From assembly GCF_039555335.1 (NCBI RefSeq), contig NC_092647.1, positions 7,513,959 to 7,577,958 of the forward strand: a DNA stretch of 64,000 nucleotides. Reading direction: 5' to 3'. The stretch is from Amphiura filiformis. Its lineage: Eukaryota > Echinodermata > Ophiuroidea > Amphilepidida > Amphiuridae. Below the pieces are notes generated by a model. The model was not told where the DNA came from. It did not search any database and worked only from the letters and a program-made list of their open reading frames with translations. A program made the translations under genes and the position numbers. This document shows, piece after piece, positions 35,019 through 48,355 of this stretch; position 1 is the first letter of the stretch, and the number at the start of each line of letters is the position of its first letter.

Positions 35019-35053
35019 CTTCAAACCCATCCCCCGGCGGTTTGGGTTTGAAG
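35019..35053. repeat. 11-bp-stem hairpin (copy A)
   Basis: Arms cttcaaaccca and tgggtttgaag around a 13-nt C/G-rich centre. In copy B one arm base differs (tgagtttgaag near 48108), which breaks one pair, so pairing is not strictly conserved. Confidence 0.6.
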
Positions 35054-35295
35054 CAAGCCATTACAAAACTAGCATTAATATAAACTGTAGAAAATTAGTG
35101 TATACATCTTTTTATTTGAGATAAACTCTTAATCTGATGACCTGGTTATTCCACGCCTTGTAACAAATTAATGTTAATTCCCCGCCAATTATTAACATAC
35201 CCCCTTTTCATGTTTTTCGCATATCCATAAACACTAATAAATTGATATTCTTGACATCTAGTTTATCATCTGATATCTATAGATAGTAAAAAATA

Positions 35296-36756
35296 CTGAA
35301 TGATAAGCAGTTTGGTTTTCGAAACAACCATTCTACATACATGGCAATAACACAACTAGTTGATCAGATTAATTATGCCGTTGAAAGAAATGAAACCACA
35401 ATCGGAATATTTTTAAACCTATCCAAAGCCTTTGACACTATTGGCCATAACATATTAATTCATAAATTGGAACACCATATGGTTTTCGTGGTATCGTACT
35501 TGAGTGGTTCACTAATTATCTAAGCAACAGAAAACAATATGTATATTACAACTCGTGTGAATCAGAACTTAAAGATATTATTTGCGGTGTACCTCAAGGT
35601 TCTATACTGGGTCCCTTATTATTCATTCTTGATGTAAACGATATTATCAACACATCTGATGTATTAGACTTATATTATTCGCAGATGATACTACTATACT
35701 GTACTCACATAAAGATGTTGAAAGTAAATATTAATTAATTAATAATGAGTTGAAAGAAATTAGTAACCGGTCAAACAAATTATCGGTAAATGCAATTAAA
35801 ACAAATTACATGGGTACACCACATATGGCATCAAAAAAATGGAACAAAAGAACTTAAACTCAAATATGTGTGATGTATCTCCTGGGATAATCTTAGATGG
35901 GAAAGTTCTGGAACGGGTTACTAATACAAAATTCCAGGGTGTAATTATTGATGAATGTTTGACGTGGAAATACCATAATATACTGCATATCAAAAACCAT
36001 CTCGCGAAATATTGGAGTTATGAACAAAATCAAATTTTATGTACCTGGTCGTATTCTGTATTATTGTACTCTTGTTTTACCTTATTCAAATTATGGAATA
36101 TTGATTTGGGGGGTACGTGTAAAACATACTTAGATAAAATTATGAAATTACAGAAATGGGCTGTGAGGACAATAGCAAATAGTCATTATTCAAGCCATAC
36201 TGCTCCCTTATTTACCAAATACAATATTTTAACTCTTGCCGACACCTACAAACTTGAATTGGGGGTATTTATGTACAAGTACAGTAATACTGAATTACAG
36301 GGTGTATTGGATGATTTCTTTGTACTTTCCAATATTCATAATTACCAAACGAGAAACGCTAGTAAATTCTACTTAATGAAGAACAATAAAACATTTACTG
36401 ACCATGTTCGTACTACTGGTCCAATATTATGGAATTCATTGCCAAACCCAAAAAACAGCAAATTCAGTGAAACATTTCCGAAAAATATATAAACGTGACT
36501 TGATCTCAAAATATGATTAATTCTTGAGCATTGTGTTTCTCGTTTGTTCTGTTTGTTTGTTTTTATTTCTTTGATGGTAACATTTCTTTGTTAAAGGGTG
36601 TAACTCCCTCTGGCCTTACTGGCCTTCTGGTCATCCCCTCCATAATTCGTTGTTGTTTATTTGTTTTTTTAAATAGATACTTATATTTATATTTGATTAT
36701 TATGTGACTTGTTGTGAATTATGGGAAATAAATTATCTTGTATCTTGTATCTTGTT
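35296..36756 (+). mobile_element. 5'-truncated LINE, RT and C-terminus (copy A)
   Basis: Begins at the RT motif KQFGFRNNHST, then NLSKAFDTIGHNIL, CGVPQGSILGPLLFIL, a FADDT box in a shifted frame, thumb/linker sequence, and a C-terminal frame at 35839-36492 with MKLQKWAVRTIANSHYSSHT and GPILWNSLP. The 3' end carries a (TTGTATC)n tail ending at 36756. Frameshifts include a missing T before the catalytic FADD. Motifs fit a jockey/CR1-like element different from that at 880-2325. Confidence 0.92.
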
Positions 36757-36925
36757 TGACTTTGTGGTACATTATTCAACAATAATGTTAATTTTACCAC
36801 TTTCAATTTGTTTCCATTTGCATAATACCCTTTGAAGTTTCCCGGTTCAATTACCATGAATACACTACACTGTGGCTCTAGCGTCACTGAACTCCATGCA
36901 CTGTAGCAAATAAACACCCCTTGAT

Positions 36926-37240
36926 AAATTTGGTGACTAATTTTGCATTTTTCTTAAAAAAATAACTACACACTGATAACAAAAGTTATGTATATTATAG
37001 GGGCAAGGAATCCAATTACTTCATTTGAATTTCAGTGGTTCAAGACAAGTGGTTCATTATATATGTTAAGCAATGAGGTACATTCTAGAGGTACCTCTTT
37101 TCTTATCATAAATAAAGTACTTGTATTGAGTCACTGAAATTCCAGTGTAGTAACTAGATTCCTTGCCCCTATAATATACATAACTTTTGTTACCAGTGTA
37201 TATATATTTTTGAGAAAAATGCAAAAATAGTCACAAATTT
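36926..37240. mobile_element. foldback element with ~100-bp arms (copy A)
   Basis: The arms share tttgcatttttct, aacaaaagttatgtatat and tataggggcaaggaatc with their reverse complements on the right. Between them are shorter paired blocks such as cactgaaattccagtg. No coding frame. The left end differs between the two copies of the segment by an indel, so the exact boundary is uncertain. Confidence 0.75.
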
Positions 37241-37989
37241 AACCATACATTTAATTGTGATTTTTTTAGAATATAACAAGTGCCCAAAGCTTGTTCCACA
37301 AATTAAATTCATTCTAGATATAAAAAAAATCAATAAAAAACGAGAACTAGAGCATCGTTAGTTAACTGACCAGCATAAGAATATCCTCTATATTAACTAC
37401 CCTTAAACAATCCAAAAATACTGTGGGAAATAGTCATGAACAGTTATGATCATTATTCGCTGGTTTTATCTCTCTGTTATGCTGATGAATCGCAGTTTGC
37501 TATTATACAGCTGACCAATAATTATGGACCGTTTTGCATTTTTATTGAGCAATTTAGTCAGAAATTTTAATGGAATATTGTAATTGAAGCAATTACATGA
37601 TAATATAGTGGGATGCTTTCTCCGAGCCAATAACGTGATATGCTAAACCTAGTTACTCTTTCAGGTATTATAGTAAAAACATGAAAAATTTGACACGTCT
37701 AAGTATAGATGAAAAAACAGCCTCTTAAAATTCAGTAAGATGGAAATTCCATGAATGTAAAGTACAACAATAATATACTTCCTAAATTAACAAAGGAAAT
37801 ACTTTCAACGACCAGACATTTTGCTCTTGTCAAATATTTCATTACCTTGCCATTTTTTGTCACAAACTTAATAACTAATTATTTGTCAGCACACCATAAG
37901 AGGATACCAATTGTTTTAAACTATTGTTATTCTGAGCACAAATTTATAAATAGTAGCTGTATTATGCTTATGGATTGACATGTGTGCGT

Positions 37990-38476
37990 TCTGCTTAAAC
38001 TTTTCAAGTTGTTGTCGATCATTGGCCACAGCTCTAGAGCACGGGCGTTGTCCGCAACAATTGTCTTCGCATATTTTCCCAAGTAATGTTCATTGTCCAC
38101 AACTCTAAAGTAACACACATCGACCACATGCAACGACTGCAGAGTAACGATCATTAGCCACAAATCTAGAGCAACGCACATTGTCCGCAACTCTAGAGAA
38201 ATCTTCATTGTCCAGCTCTAGGGTTATGAACACTGTCCGTAACTCTAGAGTAACAAGCATTGTCCACAGCTCTAGAGTAAACACATTGACCACAACTAAC
38301 TGTAGAGTAATCATCATTGTCTACATATCTCTAGAGCATTGTTGTAGAGCAGCGCACATTGTCCGCAACTCTAGAGTAATATTCATTTTCCACAGCTCTA
38401 GATAATGCACATTGTCCGTAACTCTAGAGTAACGCGCATTGGCCATAGCTGTAGAATAGCGCATATTGTCCGCAAC
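37990..38476. repeat. ~26-27-bp CTCTAGAG tandem array, truncated by gap (copy A)
   Basis: Units of the type cattgtccacaactctagag followed by a variable taacga segment recur every 25-28 bp. Each unit is centred on the palindrome CTCTAGAG. The contig ends inside the array at the N gap, a common reason for assembly breaks. Long open frames here are by-products of the unit length being near a multiple of three. Confidence 0.92.
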
Positions 38477-38676
38477 NNNNNNNNNNNNNNNNNNNNNNNN
38501 NNNNNNNNNNNNNNNNNNNNNNNNNNNNNNNNNNNNNNNNNNNNNNNNNNNNNNNNNNNNNNNNNNNNNNNNNNNNNNNNNNNNNNNNNNNNNNNNNNNN
38601 NNNNNNNNNNNNNNNNNNNNNNNNNNNNNNNNNNNNNNNNNNNNNNNNNNNNNNNNNNNNNNNNNNNNNNNNNNNN
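38477..38676. other. assembly gap (200 N)
   Basis: Exactly 200 unknown bases, a round number typical of a default scaffold gap of unmeasured length. It lies between the end of copy A and the first base of copy B. Confidence 1.
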
Positions 38677-39769
38677 AACTCACAGTCCATTTCGAAAGAG
38701 CAGGGTGTAACCCATGACGACTGTCCAAATCCGTTCCCGAATCCGTTTTGCTATACTTCGGACAGATATGGATTTAAGGAGGAAGTGAAATGATTCTGAT
38801 ATGCAGCAGGATCACTTTGGGATGTGGCACCACAATTATGTGGAAATCGCTATACAAACCAAACAAATCCATTCGAAAGTTCACGAGAGAGACATGGAAA
38901 TTAATTAGGACAACCATAGGCTTATACCTTTTTATTATACCTTGATCACATGATCGCCTAATCACATAATGATCATCTTCTTGAAACAAAATTGAAAGAT
39001 TATGCTTTAAAATAGCATTTGCGTCCTTCATTTGGGTGTGTGTGAAAAAAAGGAAAAGCGCAACAATCCGCCATTGCCCTTGTTTCTTCCATTGAAAAAT
39101 ATTGCGAGAGTCATAATAATAATTGTTACACGAATGAGATAATGAAGATGTTTATCTTAACAACTCTCATCAAGATTATTGATAACCTATTTTTATGCTC
39201 TAGTTATTTTGATCATACTAGTAGTATAAACATGGTGAAGTAAACATGTTTTAACAATTTGTTGTGCCACTCATTTACACTATGCAGAACGGCACATAAT
39301 GCAAAATGTCTACAATGTAAAATGTCTATTGCTCTGATAGAAGACAACATATATCAGGACTAAACCTGGCCATTAATTAACCTATTGCAGGAATTTGGTA
39401 TATTTTTCATTTCGTAGTAAATGAATATTTTGAGTACAACAAACAAATAAACAAACGAACAAACAAACAACAACGGTAATTCTAATTCATATACAAACAA
39501 AGGCAATAAAATTTTAATTTAATCTTAATTCATTTCCGAAGCAAATATAGGATTGGAAGCAAATTAATATCTTTACAAATAGCCTACGGAAGTTAAGTGT
39601 CATGGAATACATAAAAATCATTAAGCGATTATAGTCCGACTTCTATGTTTGGTTAATCAAATTCAGCACTACAAAACGGTTTTAAAACAAAGCACCTTAT
39701 ATGTTCGTATACGTTTGCCAATATTTACGTTTCATTTCAAGGTGCAAAATTTTGCTCTTCTTCTTCAAG

Positions 39770-39875
39770 CCACTTCTATGTCAAATTTGAAGTTATTAAG
39801 GTTAAAACTCCCAGCACGAATGCGAAGAACCCCGCGGGTGATGACTGCGTAAATATAGCACTCTCAGAATTCTGA
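39770..39875 (+). CDS. possible terminal exon, unknown protein (copy B)
   Basis: Counterpart of 26757-26862, with the same acceptor, frame and TGA, and no sequence difference that I see. The same doubts apply. Confidence 0.25.
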
Positions 39876-40793
39876 GCGATAACGTTGAGATATTCACGCG
39901 TTACCGCGTCTTCACAGAAACTTGCCGCCTTGACAAGCAGTCACCAAATAACTGCCATGGTGTCGAACTCAGCACCTCAGGGAGTTAACTTTTCAAGTTT
40001 GTCTTGATGACACTGCGGTCGCGTATGGTGAAACACTGGCGAAAGGTGTCGATATTGTGCGCACATTTCGCTAGGAGATGCGTGCAGGGAATGTTCAATT
40101 TGATATGGTCAAAACCTTCCCGCGTTTGTTTTATTGTTTGATATTGAAAGGCAACATTATGTCAAAATTGAAATACTTCATATGACCAAGATGCTGTTAG
40201 CTAAATTGCAGTCAATTAACACAATTGAATGTTTGGGCACACTGTACGTAATGTTTATCATTAGTCATTGGGTAGTAAATAATAGAACAATTTATCCTTT
40301 CCCGTGCGAAAATCATAAGCAGACGACATTGCCTGCAAGTTTATTAGAAATGTATTATTTGTTACCGTATTTTAGTAATCATGTTGATTCATGTTAAATA
40401 TATGTATCAAAATTGTTTTCGGCTTTATGACAATTATTGGTCTGGTTTTTCTGCCAAAACTCTCTTGGGTTTGTCATGATTCTTGACACTAAATTCTTCT
40501 TGTATAAACTCTTAATGGTTGTGACAGATCAATGCCAAAACGAGAAGTCACTAAGACTTGCATGCACTCTTGCAAGGCGAATGATCTGCGAATGACTCTG
40601 CACTCTTGCAAGGCGAATGATCTGTATTTCATGTTGTGTATGCAAATTCAGCGAATGTAAGGTAGTCCTAGCGTACCATTTGCCAGTCCTGAGAACATAT
40701 TTCTGCGACACCAGGCAACATAACACTGATCGCATTATAAACAACAAATGATGATAATAATCCGATGACACCAGTCGACAATATTCAGCTTAA

Positions 40794-41011
40794 AGAGGAA
40801 GCCCCGCCAGAGCAGTTCTTCTAGGGTGAACCAAACCTGCCTGGTTATCAAATTAATCAGTGACAAGGTTATCTCTGAATGTAAAGGTGCTAAGTGATGT
40901 TTTAATTAATGTTATTGCATCAATTAGTACCAATTCAGAAATAACCTTTTAATTTTGATAACCAGGCAGGATTGGTTCACCCAGAAGAACTGCTCTGATG
41001 GGCCTTCCTCT
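40794..41011. mobile_element. TTAA-flanked MITE (copy B)
   Basis: Counterpart of 27747-27966 with TTAA at 40790-40793 and 41012-41015. The left flank differs (attcagc instead of attcc) by a small indel next to the target site. Confidence 0.88.
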
Positions 41012-42905
41012 TTAATGCTAACCCTAACTCGTTACCATAACCTAAACACTAATAACCGAAATACTCACCTTAAGTGGCCATTACCATAATTACCCGTAAC
41101 CATAAAGCATAATTACCGTACCTTAACACCAACTTTAGCCACAAACTCTAAGGTACCATACAATTATGGCCGTAAGGTACAATGAACCCGATATATTCGG
41201 CACCAGTGATGGCACCAGTCAATGACACTGTATGGGCGTATACATCTGGTCGCTAACAACTGAAAGCACGTCATTAACATACCATATCCTTCTATAACAT
41301 CACCTAAAGGCTGATCGTAAGGTGTATAGCCATCCCCCTCCCCTAACCTCCCTTCCCTCGTCAAAGACAAAAACGACTTTGGATACAAACATGGTATTAT
41401 GTTACTCGCAGATGCCCTTACTACTGAAAGCAAGTACTTCAGTATTTGAACATTACCGTCTTACATGAAAGAAGGGATACATTATCAGATTCAAGGGGTA
41501 AGAAAAAAAACCTATTGATGATTAACAACAAGTACATGTCAAACATCAAAAGACCCTTACTGAAACTTGAAACTTTGGCGTTGGATGCTGTCAAGTTAGT
41601 TGAAAAGGCAAGGTAAGGTGAGAGGGTATAGCCAACTTCATGTGAAAGAAACTTTGTTTTCATTATTACTTTTATACTTATACTAAAGTGAAAAGTTCTT
41701 CAATTTGATCAAGAGTTATTGTTATATTAATTACGACGTTATCAGCTTGTATCAAATCTATCTGATAATCGTTCATTGGCATAGAACATGATTTTATTCA
41801 TAAACATATCATACCAATCTTGTATGTATCATAAAGCATTCTGAACACCTGTCAAACAGCAGACATAGAGAGAGTATAGTAAAATGTGATTCTAGTACCA
41901 GTGCCGTTATGTTAGAATGATTTGAGAATATCGACACGTATTCGCAACAGAATAAATGGTATCTTTACCATGATTACATGGGATGCTGTACGTCAAAGGA
42001 CAGAATAACTAACATCTTATATCTTGTAACATAAATTCTACCTATATTGGGTATCACTATATAATTATGTTTCGAAGAAGTCTTTCGGTCGTACCATGAT
42101 CATTCGTGACAAAAAGGTTATCTCAGTTGCCACTGAAGAGCTACAATCCAGGAAAAAGAGGTTGGAACACTTTGCCTGTCTTTTAGTATATCTCTGCCCC
42201 TGCTCCCCCAATTGAATGTTGGACCAAGCCATGATGTCAAGAGGCCCGTGAGACCCTCCAACATTGAAAGATGGTGGGGAGGGTGAGATATAGAGGAGAG
42301 TCTGTACTTTACATATATTGCATGCATGTTTCACTCGCCTCTCCAATTTTGATAGGGCACGCATTTCAATTGTTTAGTGCAAGTGTTCCAACTATTTATT
42401 TCCTGGATTGTAGTATTACTATTAATGGTACGTGTAGCAACATACTGTTTCGATATCTGTGGTAGCACAAGACTAATTTGAAAACAACTGCATTTATTTA
42501 TTTACATCTCAGAAGATATTCCACCTTTGCTACAATGTATATTCCTCGATCATGGTCAACACATGGTCAAAATAGGTAGTACTGGAAAGAGACTTGAGAA
42601 GAACATGAATAACTTGTGTTGCGTAAACATTACGGGAAGAATGCGTTGCGTAAACGTAGCTGAGAAGACATGAGGAACATGCATTGCGTACAGGGTTGCT
42701 AGGTCATATTGAAACACAGATGCACAGTTAAATTTTCCTCCGAATATGGACCCAGAGTAAAGAAGAAATAAACAAAACAAACAAACGTAAGACTCGAAAG
42801 AGTACAGATGAAGACCCATGCAGACCCCTGCAGAACAATCGAAAGCTCTTATATGTGAGCTGGGAGTAAGTAATATTGATACAACTATCATGACTACAGT
42901 CTTAC

Positions 42906-42995
42906 CATTTTCAAAATTTTGTCTGGGCAGAACTCGAGCTCTGCTCTGATTTGGTCTCCTATCAGTTGTTTCTTGGTACGCCATCGCTCATGATC
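42906..42995 (-). CDS. possible internal 30-codon exon (copy B)
   Basis: Counterpart of 29860-29949. Acceptor, donor and the 90-base open frame are all kept. The one difference that I see changes ACA to ATA (Thr to Ile). Confidence 0.5.
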
Positions 42996-43249
42996 CTGAA
43001 ATAAACTGAGAACAATATTATTTACTGCAATGAATACATATCTCTTTTGTAAGCTTTCCTTTAGTAACACGTTTGATTACACCGTTCACACCTTACATTA
43101 CATCATTGTGTTCTTAGTTCTGCTAAATTAACATCGCGACACGTTCTGCTTGATGTTATTGTTAATATTTATTGGTGTTGTTGTTGTTGACCACTAGGCA
43201 TAACTCGGCAAGCCGCCACTGAGACAAACGTTAGTCATTTACAGTCACA

Positions 43250-44590
43250 ATGTGGTAAAAGTTTGCATCAGTTCCACCAAGAATCTATTTCTTGTATTAT
43301 TAATACTTCTGTCAACAACTAAAAAAACATTTGAAAGTTGCGCAGGATTATGGACATTTTATGTTTCATGATAAAAGTAGTCACTTTGGTGTATGTGTAG
43401 TACATCAGGAATTATTTTATTTGTACATCTGTAAGCCGAATTTGAGACTCTGTTGTATTCTGGCATAATGTTGGAAAAGTGCGCTAAATTTACTATCTAA
43501 TTGCTTGGTGCACAGATATTGCTTGGTGGTAATCATGGTATAAATTCAGCGGAAACACTCCAAGTTGCGCAAAATTATGGACATTTTCGGTTTGGGTATG
43601 CCACAATATTGGAAAAGTGCGTTTTATTTACACCATGAAAATATTCTGATCCTCTAAAGTATCTATTTGCTTCTGGTAATTCCGCGCAGAATTATAGGTT
43701 TCAGGATGAAAGTAGTTGGCATTACATCAGGATAAATCTTTATAACCTGAAACTGAGGCAAGCGTTAGTCGGTTGCTGCCAAACTCTGGAAAAAGTGTGA
43801 TTTACTTACACTATATGAATCTTTCAATTCTCTAAGTACATTATTATTTGCTTCTGGTAATTCTGCGGAGTTATAGACATTTTAGGTTTCACGATAAATG
43901 TATTCGGTTTGGCGATGAAGGGCCTTAAAAGCAGGAAAGGTTTTTATAATCCAAAACTTATACTATTGCTGGCACAATGTTGGAAAAGTGTGTTTTTTAC
44001 AGTATGATATTTTCGATTCTCTAAGTATCTATATTTTGATTTCTGGTAATTCACGTAATTCCGGAAACACTCCAAAGTTGTGGCACAACTATCATGACTA
44101 TAGACATTTTTAAAAGGTTTCAGGATAAATGTAGTCGGTTTGGCAAAATGCAATATATCAGGAAAATTGCTATAAACCGAAACTAAGGCCGGTGTTGGTC
44201 GGTTGCTGCCACTTATAATATTGGAAAAGTGTGATTTATTTACAATGATGTGAATCTACCTGATTCACTAAGTATTTGCTTCTTGTAATTCCGCGGAAAC
44301 ACTCCAAAGTTGCGCAGAATTATAGACATTTTAGGTTTCAGGATAAATGTAGTCGGTTTGGCTTATTTGAAATGGTCTAGAAGTAGGAAAAAGTTTTTAT
44401 AAGCCGAAACTTATACGGTTGCTGCCACAATGTTGATAAACTGCGTTTTATTCACATTATAAATATATTTGATCCTCTATTCTGGGAATCCACGGAAATA
44501 TTACAAAATATTACACAGAATCATAGTAGCAGGTTTCAGTATAAAAGTAATCGGTTTGGGGAAAGAGAAAGCTTTTACATTAAGTGTAGC
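43250..44590. repeat. degenerate ~200-bp tandem repeat (copy B)
   Basis: Counterpart of 30200-31530 with the same unit order. Small indels differ between copies, for example the stretch tgcattaatatatcagg in A against tgcaatatatcagg in B. Confidence 0.8.
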
Positions 44591-46144
44591 CATTTGAATA
44601 GCGACCCGTGACCTTCAACAAATTCAGATACATCGGTATAGAATGATAATTGAATTTAGTACATAAAAGGCATACTACATACTGCATTCGCTCTATAGTC
44701 ATCAGAGATTCATAAAAATATTTTGAGTATTCTATTCTTGGTAAGGACTGATTGGTACTCGTTTAGACATGATTATTTTATTTCAGCTGAATGTAGATAT
44801 CAACACTTATCTGACCAGTAACACTATGGACCACAATGGCCTCATCCCAATGGCATAGTTCATCTCAATTAAACAATCATAGTGCACAATTTGACCTCAA
44901 GTTTCAGAGTATGAGTTTTTGTACCCAAATTTTCAAAGGTCATTCAATGAATGTGCAAATGTAATGGGGTTAAAGAACTGTGCCCTTATAGATATGCATG
45001 TTGTGGATCCTAGTGTAACAAATTACACACTGTACTCTCTGTCCGTTGTGGAGAGGGCCATTGAAGATCATCCTTAAGATATAATCATGGCAAGAGTCCG
45101 GACAGGCATGACAGGCAAACAATTACTCTTCACTGTTCGAGAATTGGTGAAGAGAACAAAATATATCCAGTTACAGATGACGATAAAGGTTTTTTTTGTT
45201 ATGTTTGTTGGTTGGTAAATTCTGTACTGTACCCTGCCTTGGGTCTTTGCGATGTAATGGGTACTTCTGTCTCGGCGAGTAGAAACATTGAAAAGTTGTG
45301 AGCATATTGAAAAGAAAAGATCGGAGTGTAAACTGGTAAGAAAATAGAACACCACACGAAGTACAACATCAGTTTTAGCAATTGGTAACAAGAAAGATAA
45401 CTGATCTCATTTAAACGGTCATGAAAAGGCGGTTTGTTTGCACTTTTATTCGTTAACTTTGGTTCCTTAATCATCGGTTACTCTGACATGTGGTTTATTG
45501 GGTTTTTTTATTTTACTGTGTTGTAGCACAGTTGTAGAACACATTGCCTTATTGTGACTCAAACTGAATAATTTTTATTACCGAATGGAAGTTGATGAGG
45601 TTGATGCTCTGTTTTGACAACTAATTCATAAGGAAATATCCACTAGTTTGACAAAATAACATTTATATTAATAAACCAAGTTTTGTATTGAAATAATACC
45701 AATGAATAATGAGGCCATCTTGTAATATTTAAAAGCGGTCCGGTAGTATATTTAATTATAATATAAATTTCAGCTTAATTAGTGGACATACCGGTAATAG
45801 TATAAGATCTATAAAGCTCAAACGATAAAATAATCGACAAAATTATGATTCACTAATAATTATGCATCAATTCATCATCGGTCCCTTGTATGATAATGAT
45901 TTCGTGTATTTTGACCAGTATATGAAAGTACAGAATAATACCTGTTACCATTAGTTATACTTTAGGCTAAACGATTAGTGATTAGTCCTTTATTAAGATA
46001 TTTTTAGTATTACAGTTTAGTGATTTCGAGCATGTTGAAGTCAATGACTTATTTTAAAAGTAAATTTTACTGTTTAGATCTCAAATAATATTATAGTCGA
46101 TAGTCCAAGTGGTCATTAATAGTCAACAAAAACCAATATCTAAG

Positions 46145-46350
46145 TTTAAACCACAATCCTTATCCTAATCCTAACCCTAAACTTCACCCTAACCTATAGC
46201 AAAAACCCTAATCATAACCTAATCTTAACCCATAAACCTAACCCTGACTCTAATCTTAAATCTGACTATATCACTATTAGCATACCCTAGCCAAATTTAT
46301 CCCTAGCCCTAATCCTAACATAAAATGTCATAAACCCTGATTTTAACCCT
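46145..46350. repeat. degenerate CCCTAA-like simple repeat (copy B)
   Basis: Counterpart of 33085-33290, with a few base and length differences. Confidence 0.7.
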
Positions 46351-47301
46351 TTTGGACTAATATCCTCGGACCGTAATGGCTGTTCTAAATAATTAACGAA
46401 ATGCATAATTATGTTTCGTTTACCTTCGAAGCTAAAATGACGCAAATTATACAACATATTTTGTTTCCTGAATTTCATAGACATGAACATCTACACAATC
46501 TCCGTGCAAGATGTACCCACTACAAACAATAACCAACGAAACACAACACGCAAGTCGACAGGGCGAGAATCTAAATTCGGCACTGCAGTCCATGTAATTT
46601 TCGAATATCCAAATTAGCTAAAATGTATATCTACACCTTATAATCAATATTAATCTTCAAGACATTTATAGCGCTGATGAAATGATATAATATTGCAGAA
46701 AACTACACCATGGTAAATGCATTTGCAGCAAAGTCTTCAAGACGAATAACGATCTATTATTAGATAATCCATTTAATTTCGGAACTTGTTTAAATTTGCA
46801 TAATTTATGCAGATTGGCCAGTATATTTTAATCCATAATCTCAAGGACATTTACATGACATAAACTATTCCCTCGTGCAGGCAGTAACCGAGATAGAATA
46901 TAATAAATATGACCGGCAAAAACCTAAAACAATGAGCTTAAGTTTACGAGAAGAAGAACGATCTATCTTATCCCAACCCATGTAATTTTAAAACTGTCAT
47001 TATTAGCTTGGAGGCCTGAGACTTTGCCATATGAAGTAAGTGTAATAATCACGTCCATAGATTAACACGTCTTATGACTTTGTGTCCCAATGGCGATCAT
47101 AATTATGGGTAAAACCGAGGCCCACGATTAACTATATCATGGCGGGTATGATAGTTGAGTTTTTCAAAGATGGATTGAAGAACTCGCTATATATAGGGTG
47201 TATCTTTCCTCACTATATGTGAAATAATATAGATACACTTAAAACTGTAAGAAGACTGAATTCTAGCTATTTGACTCTATAGAGAGGAGTGCATTTCAAT
47301 A

Positions 47302-47461
47302 TACAGTTTGTCCACTCTGAAGTACAAAGTGACAACGCTAGCGTATACAGCGCGTAAACAGTGCGCAGTGCTGCGTCTCTGCTGAGGTATGCGTGCCTTC
47401 AAAGTCGGCACAATGTGTGCGTCCGCGTCGGTACTTTGTACTTCAGATTAGATTGACTGTA
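47302..47461. mobile_element. 160-bp MITE, TACAGT ends (copy B)
   Basis: Counterpart of 34235-34394, the same length with the same paired arms. Confidence 0.75.
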
Positions 47462-48355
47462 GTGAAATGGCAAAGTTGGAATGTAATGAACTCTTTTCAC
47501 ATTGAAAGTAAAATTCATTCTCAAATGTCATGAAATAGTAATATTTGACTTAATCGAATATCTTATGGGGATAACAAAGAATATGCACAAAATATTTGAT
47601 GAACGATCTTGCCAGCTTTCCTGTCGATAACTAACATTTTCTGCTATTAGGTTGGTTGTCTGATACGTGTCTAGTACAAACTAAGATTGATTGTATTTCT
47701 TTCCTTTAATCCTCCTTAGCAAACACGATTGTGTAAAAGCTAATGACATAAATATATTTTTAGTCCCGCCTACCTTATTTTTATTTGTATCTACTGATGA
47801 ATGCATGTCACAAATCCAATGATTAAGTACGTCTTATGTCGGCATAAAATATTAGCATTTGTCACGAAGCTTGACGTGCAATTTGTGTAAATAATTATTA
47901 CGAAATGTAATGATACAGTTAACAAATCAATTATTGTACAGATGAAAGTCAATTAAAAAGAATATATACAGACACCCCACCAACACCACACCCACATATA
48001 CACACATATATGTTGCGAGAAAATATATATAAAATGAAATATCTTCACATACAAAATACCCTTTTTCACAAATATTTAGGGATGACTTCAAACCCATCCG
48101 CCGGCGGTTTGAGTTTGAAGCAAGCCATTACAAAACTAGCATTAATATAAACTGTAGAAAATTAGTGTATACATCTTTTTATTTGAGATAAACTGATGAC
48201 CTGGTTATTCCACGCCTTGTAACAAATTAATGTTAATTCCCCACCAATTATTAACATACCCCCTTTTCATGTTTTTCGCATATCCATAAACACTAATAAA
48301 TTGATATTCTTGACATCTAGTTTATCATCTGATATCTATAGATAGTAAAAAATAC

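Larger units (their letters stand above)
25693..38476. repeat. 12.8-kb duplicated segment, copy A
   Basis: Aligns from end to end with 38677-51565 in the same orientation, with scattered substitutions and small indels; the coordinate offset drifts from 12984 to 13089. It ends at the 200-N gap inside a short tandem array. Contents: exon-like fragments, two MITEs, a ~200-bp degenerate tandem repeat, a TAACCC-like tract, a LINE and a foldback element. The remaining parts (for example 31.6-33.0 and 33.3-34.2 kb) hold nothing I recognise. Confidence 0.95.

Noticed and set aside
37927-38728. Several ORFs with ELWTMxxTLEL-type repeated residues
   Set aside because: They are by-products of the ~27-bp tandem array, and some run through the N gap.
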